In this document: positions 34,626 to 36,365 of the stretch, piece by piece
How positions within the stretch are numbered: position 1 is the first letter of the stretch
Layout: each line of letters begins with the position of its first letter
Assembly: GCA_037447605.1 (NCBI GenBank)
Contig: CM074822.1
Span: forward strand, 1,083,440 to 1,119,804
DNA from: Zygnema circumcarinatum
Lineage: Eukaryota; Streptophyta; Zygnematophyceae; Zygnematales; Zygnemataceae
DNA: 36,365 nucleotides
Direction: 5' to 3'
Translations under genes and position numbers: made by a program
The notes under the pieces: model-generated
The model's database searches: none
What the model was told of the DNA's origin: nothing
Seen by the model: the letters and a program-made list of their open reading frames with translations, nothing else

Positions 34626-36158
34626 TCTCGTCCACAAGAGATAAAATGCAGCAATCGCCAACAACTATGTTCATCGAATATAAAAGGGAGGCAAAAGCAT
34701 TGACCTTTTCTCTTCGACAGATGTTGAGCGAGGTTTCCATTGGAGCAAAATTCATATATGAAAATTCGTTCCGGTTCGTCATCACAGTATCCGAGAAGCT
34801 TAACAATATTTACATGGTTCAGTTTCGAAATAGCTCGAACCTCTTCTTGGAACAAAGCTTCATCTTCCTTACGATCTTTGGAACGTTTCACTGCCCAGCT
34901 TTTCCCATCCGGCCCTACTCCTCTATATACTACTCCAAAACCTCCCTCTCCTACAATATTCTTCGCATCGAAATCATTTGTTGCTGCCCGAACTTCGTCC
35001 AATGTATAACGTGTGGTGAAATTTCGAGCTATTTCTTTCTCCAACATTGTGCGGAGGTCAACTGTTTACAGAATATCTCCAAAGATAAGAATCACAGAAA
35101 TGCTCGTCATTACATGGAAGTATACGTACTAGTTTGTTGCATTAGGAGGAAATATATTGACTAGTTTGTTTCATTAGGAAGTACAATACTAGCTTTTTTC
35201 ATTAGAGGAAGCAGTTTGTTTCATAAGTATATGTGTACTAGTTTGTTTCGGTTCACAGTTCTGAAAGTCTCTCTACCACAGGTCCAAGATATCGAATGAT
35301 AACAGTGGTCGAGATAATACAAGCTCGTGAGAGAGAACAGAATTGTATGGCTTTAAGGTTATTTCAGAGACTAAGGATACTTAAAAGCAAAACCAGTGGT
35401 TTACAACGACAAACTAAAGAGCTGCAGGAGGAGAAATCTTATTTTCTTACTTTTCAGAACTGAAAACAAAGCAGTAAGCGTAAGCTTCACTAGAGGGAGT
35501 GAGAGACGGGGAAGGAGGAGAGGAAGGGAGGGAGGAGAGAGGGAGGGAGGGAGAAGAGGAGAGGAAGAGCTCATACCTGCACTTCTCCTCCGCCTCACGA
35601 CAAAAAACATTACGAGAAGGGCGATCAACAAAATAGCTACAACGGAACTGAGCGCAATAACTGTGATTTTCCATGCGGCAAAAGCGTGATGATGACCTTG
35701 ACCTGCAGCAACAAATAAAGTAAAATCTCTTACATTTCGTCAAGGGAAGTCACATTGACATTCACAAATTCTTACAATCAATCAATCTATGAATCACAAT
35801 TACCGTTCACTACAATTTTGTCCTACATATCCACTCCAAATCCCTAATGCTGATCTATATGTGTTGTCTACAGAGTCCTTCTTCATTGATACCCCCACCT
35901 CCCCCCTGCCTTAAATGAAACTAATGCTTTGAAAGTTTGGAAAAAAAACTTACTGGATGTTTTTGATTGCAATGAATAACTCAATACTGAGAATGGTCCA
36001 AATCGAGGGTCAGAAGGTACGATGTGGTTGACGAGACTAGTAGTGATGTTCAGCTCTAAAGCTGCATCTATGGAAAGGTTCAGACCGGAGGGGAAGAAGG
36101 AGAGCACAAAAAGAGCACTCTGGTCGACAGTGGAGTTGTCGACCGCAGACACTTGAAC
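28621..36158 (-). CDS. LRR-type receptor-like kinase, 3' part (eight exons)
   Basis: Visible CDS is complement(join(28621..28953, 29968..30058, 30320..30380, 33427..33517, 34088..34236, 34705..35061, 35577..35702, 35954..36158)), 470 residues; phases agree at every junction and the gene continues past the right edge. Order: extracellular stalk with FFPSGLN and [10 protein letters not shown], like the juxtamembrane module of LRR-VIII-type kinases; membrane segment ([19 protein letters not shown]) and stop-transfer RRRR; then a complete kinase. Kinase motifs are [14 protein letters not shown] lysine, Glu in [13 protein letters not shown] (RD type), [33 protein letters not shown] and [12 protein letters not shown]. 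All catalytic residues are present, so it should be active. It probably signals from the plasma membrane; the ligand is unknown. The N-terminal LRRs are presumed to lie outside the window. Intron 30381-33426 is nearly all microsatellite. Confidence 0.88.
28946..29518 (-). repeat. Tandem array of a 52-bp 3' splice-site module
   Basis: Eleven head-to-tail copies (landmark GTAGCCTGAAACC at 28949, 29001, 29052, 29104, 29156, 29208, 29260, 29312, 29364, 29416, 29468), 52 bp each, one copy 51 bp. On the sense (minus) strand each unit reads TACTAAT (a perfect branch-point consensus), a pyrimidine-rich stretch, GGTTTCAG and then GCTACCC. The unit nearest the exon supplies the acceptor of the last kinase exon (exon begins GCTACCCC at 28953). 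Confidence 0.95.
29640..29950. repeat. GGGAGAGA microsatellite in last kinase intron
   Basis: Purine-rich plus strand (GGGAGAGAGG units, with GGCAGAGAGG variants) between the exon ending at 29968 and the 52-bp array. The sense strand is pyrimidine-rich. Confidence 0.9.
30462..33397. repeat. 2.9-kb polypurine tract, GGGA/GGGGA
   Basis: 30462-30640 is mixed GA. 30640-33397 is almost uninterrupted (GGGA)n, (GGGGA)n and (GGGAGGA)n with only scattered C or T. It fills the kinase intron 30381-33426, so the pre-mRNA carries a CCCT-type pyrimidine run and the template strand is the G-rich one. Very long open frames in all phases are translations of the repeat. Confidence 0.97.
33860..34060. repeat. 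Purine-rich tract in kinase intron
   Basis: GGGAGAGG/GAAAGAGAGA-rich plus strand within intron 33518-34087. Confidence 0.7.
34402..34625. repeat. Two CT microsatellites in kinase intron
   Basis: (CT)n at about 34402-34463 and again at about 34579-34623, separated by about 115 bp. Both lie in intron 34237-34704. On the sense strand they are GA repeats. Confidence 0.9.
35488..35570. repeat. GGGA/GAGA microsatellite in kinase intron
   Basis: A purine tract immediately downstream (in the sense direction) of the transmembrane exon donor at 35577, inside intron 35062-35576. Confidence 0.85.
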
Positions 36159-36179
36159 CTGGACAAAGAGGTCACAAGT

Positions 36180-36365
36180 TGGCAAAAGAATTCAGGTGGG
36201 AGGGAGTAGAGAAATAAGGAATGAATGAATGAAGGAATGAATGAGAGACTCCGTTTCTTTGAGATGGAAAATGGAGTGCTTAAGGGGAGAGGGAGAGGGA
36301 GAGGGAGGGGGCGGAGGAGGGGGAGGAGGAGAAGGAGGGAGAGGTTGGAGGGGAAGGGGACGAGG
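36180..36365. other. Intron upstream of the first visible kinase exon
   Basis: Sequence preceding (in the sense direction) the exon starting at 36158, with GAATGAAT repeats (about 36218-36243) and GGGAGA/GGAGGA repeats to the right edge. The acceptor reads TCTTTGTCCAG. No exon is visible here. Confidence 0.5.

Overview
The window is nuclear DNA from a green plant. It holds a multi-exon plastid geranylgeranyl reductase gene, a GT47 (exostosin-fold) glycosyltransferase, a long intron-less P-class PPR gene, and the 3' part of an LRR-type receptor kinase. Introns are short to medium with standard GT-AG sites. Simple repeats are extraordinarily abundant and interstitial TTTAGGG-type telomere sequence is present. 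I infer an embryophyte, possibly a non-flowering lineage; the sequence does not let me name it.

Layout. 1-2199: no gene I can support, but a likely LTR-like or regulatory stretch, a 200-bp TIR element and several hairpins. 2200-6134 (minus): six-exon GT47 gene with introns full of GA/CT, TTTG and telomere-like repeats, and a (GGTCGGT..GAGAGA) minisatellite just upstream of its ATG. 6590-7780: GATAC-rich sequence, then a TIR-bounded element built of ACTGGTT..AACCAGT palindromes. 8300-12106 (plus): ten-exon CHLP gene. 12485-19615: a 7-kb imperfect palindrome carrying two divergent copies of an unrecognised secreted Cys/Pro-rich protein gene. 20171-22792 (minus): PPR gene. 24770-26925: a foldback-like element with inverted arrays of a 25-bp unit around a 0.33-kb core. 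28621 to beyond the right edge (minus): receptor kinase, whose introns hold a 2.75-kb almost pure GGGA/GGGGA tract and an 11-copy tandem array of a complete 3' splice-site module.

The genes do not form an operon-like unit. CHLP (chlorophyll and tocopherol phytyl chain) and the PPR protein (probably organelle RNA) may share a plastid destination. GT47 and the kinase belong to the Golgi/cell-surface side. The palindromic gene pair is the least ordinary locus: gene bodies, including intron 1, look almost identical while flanking arm sequence is clearly diverged, which suggests gene conversion. One copy has a one-base difference exactly at a splice donor.

All exon boundaries were read by eye from reading frame, phase and GT-AG sites. 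No database search was run.
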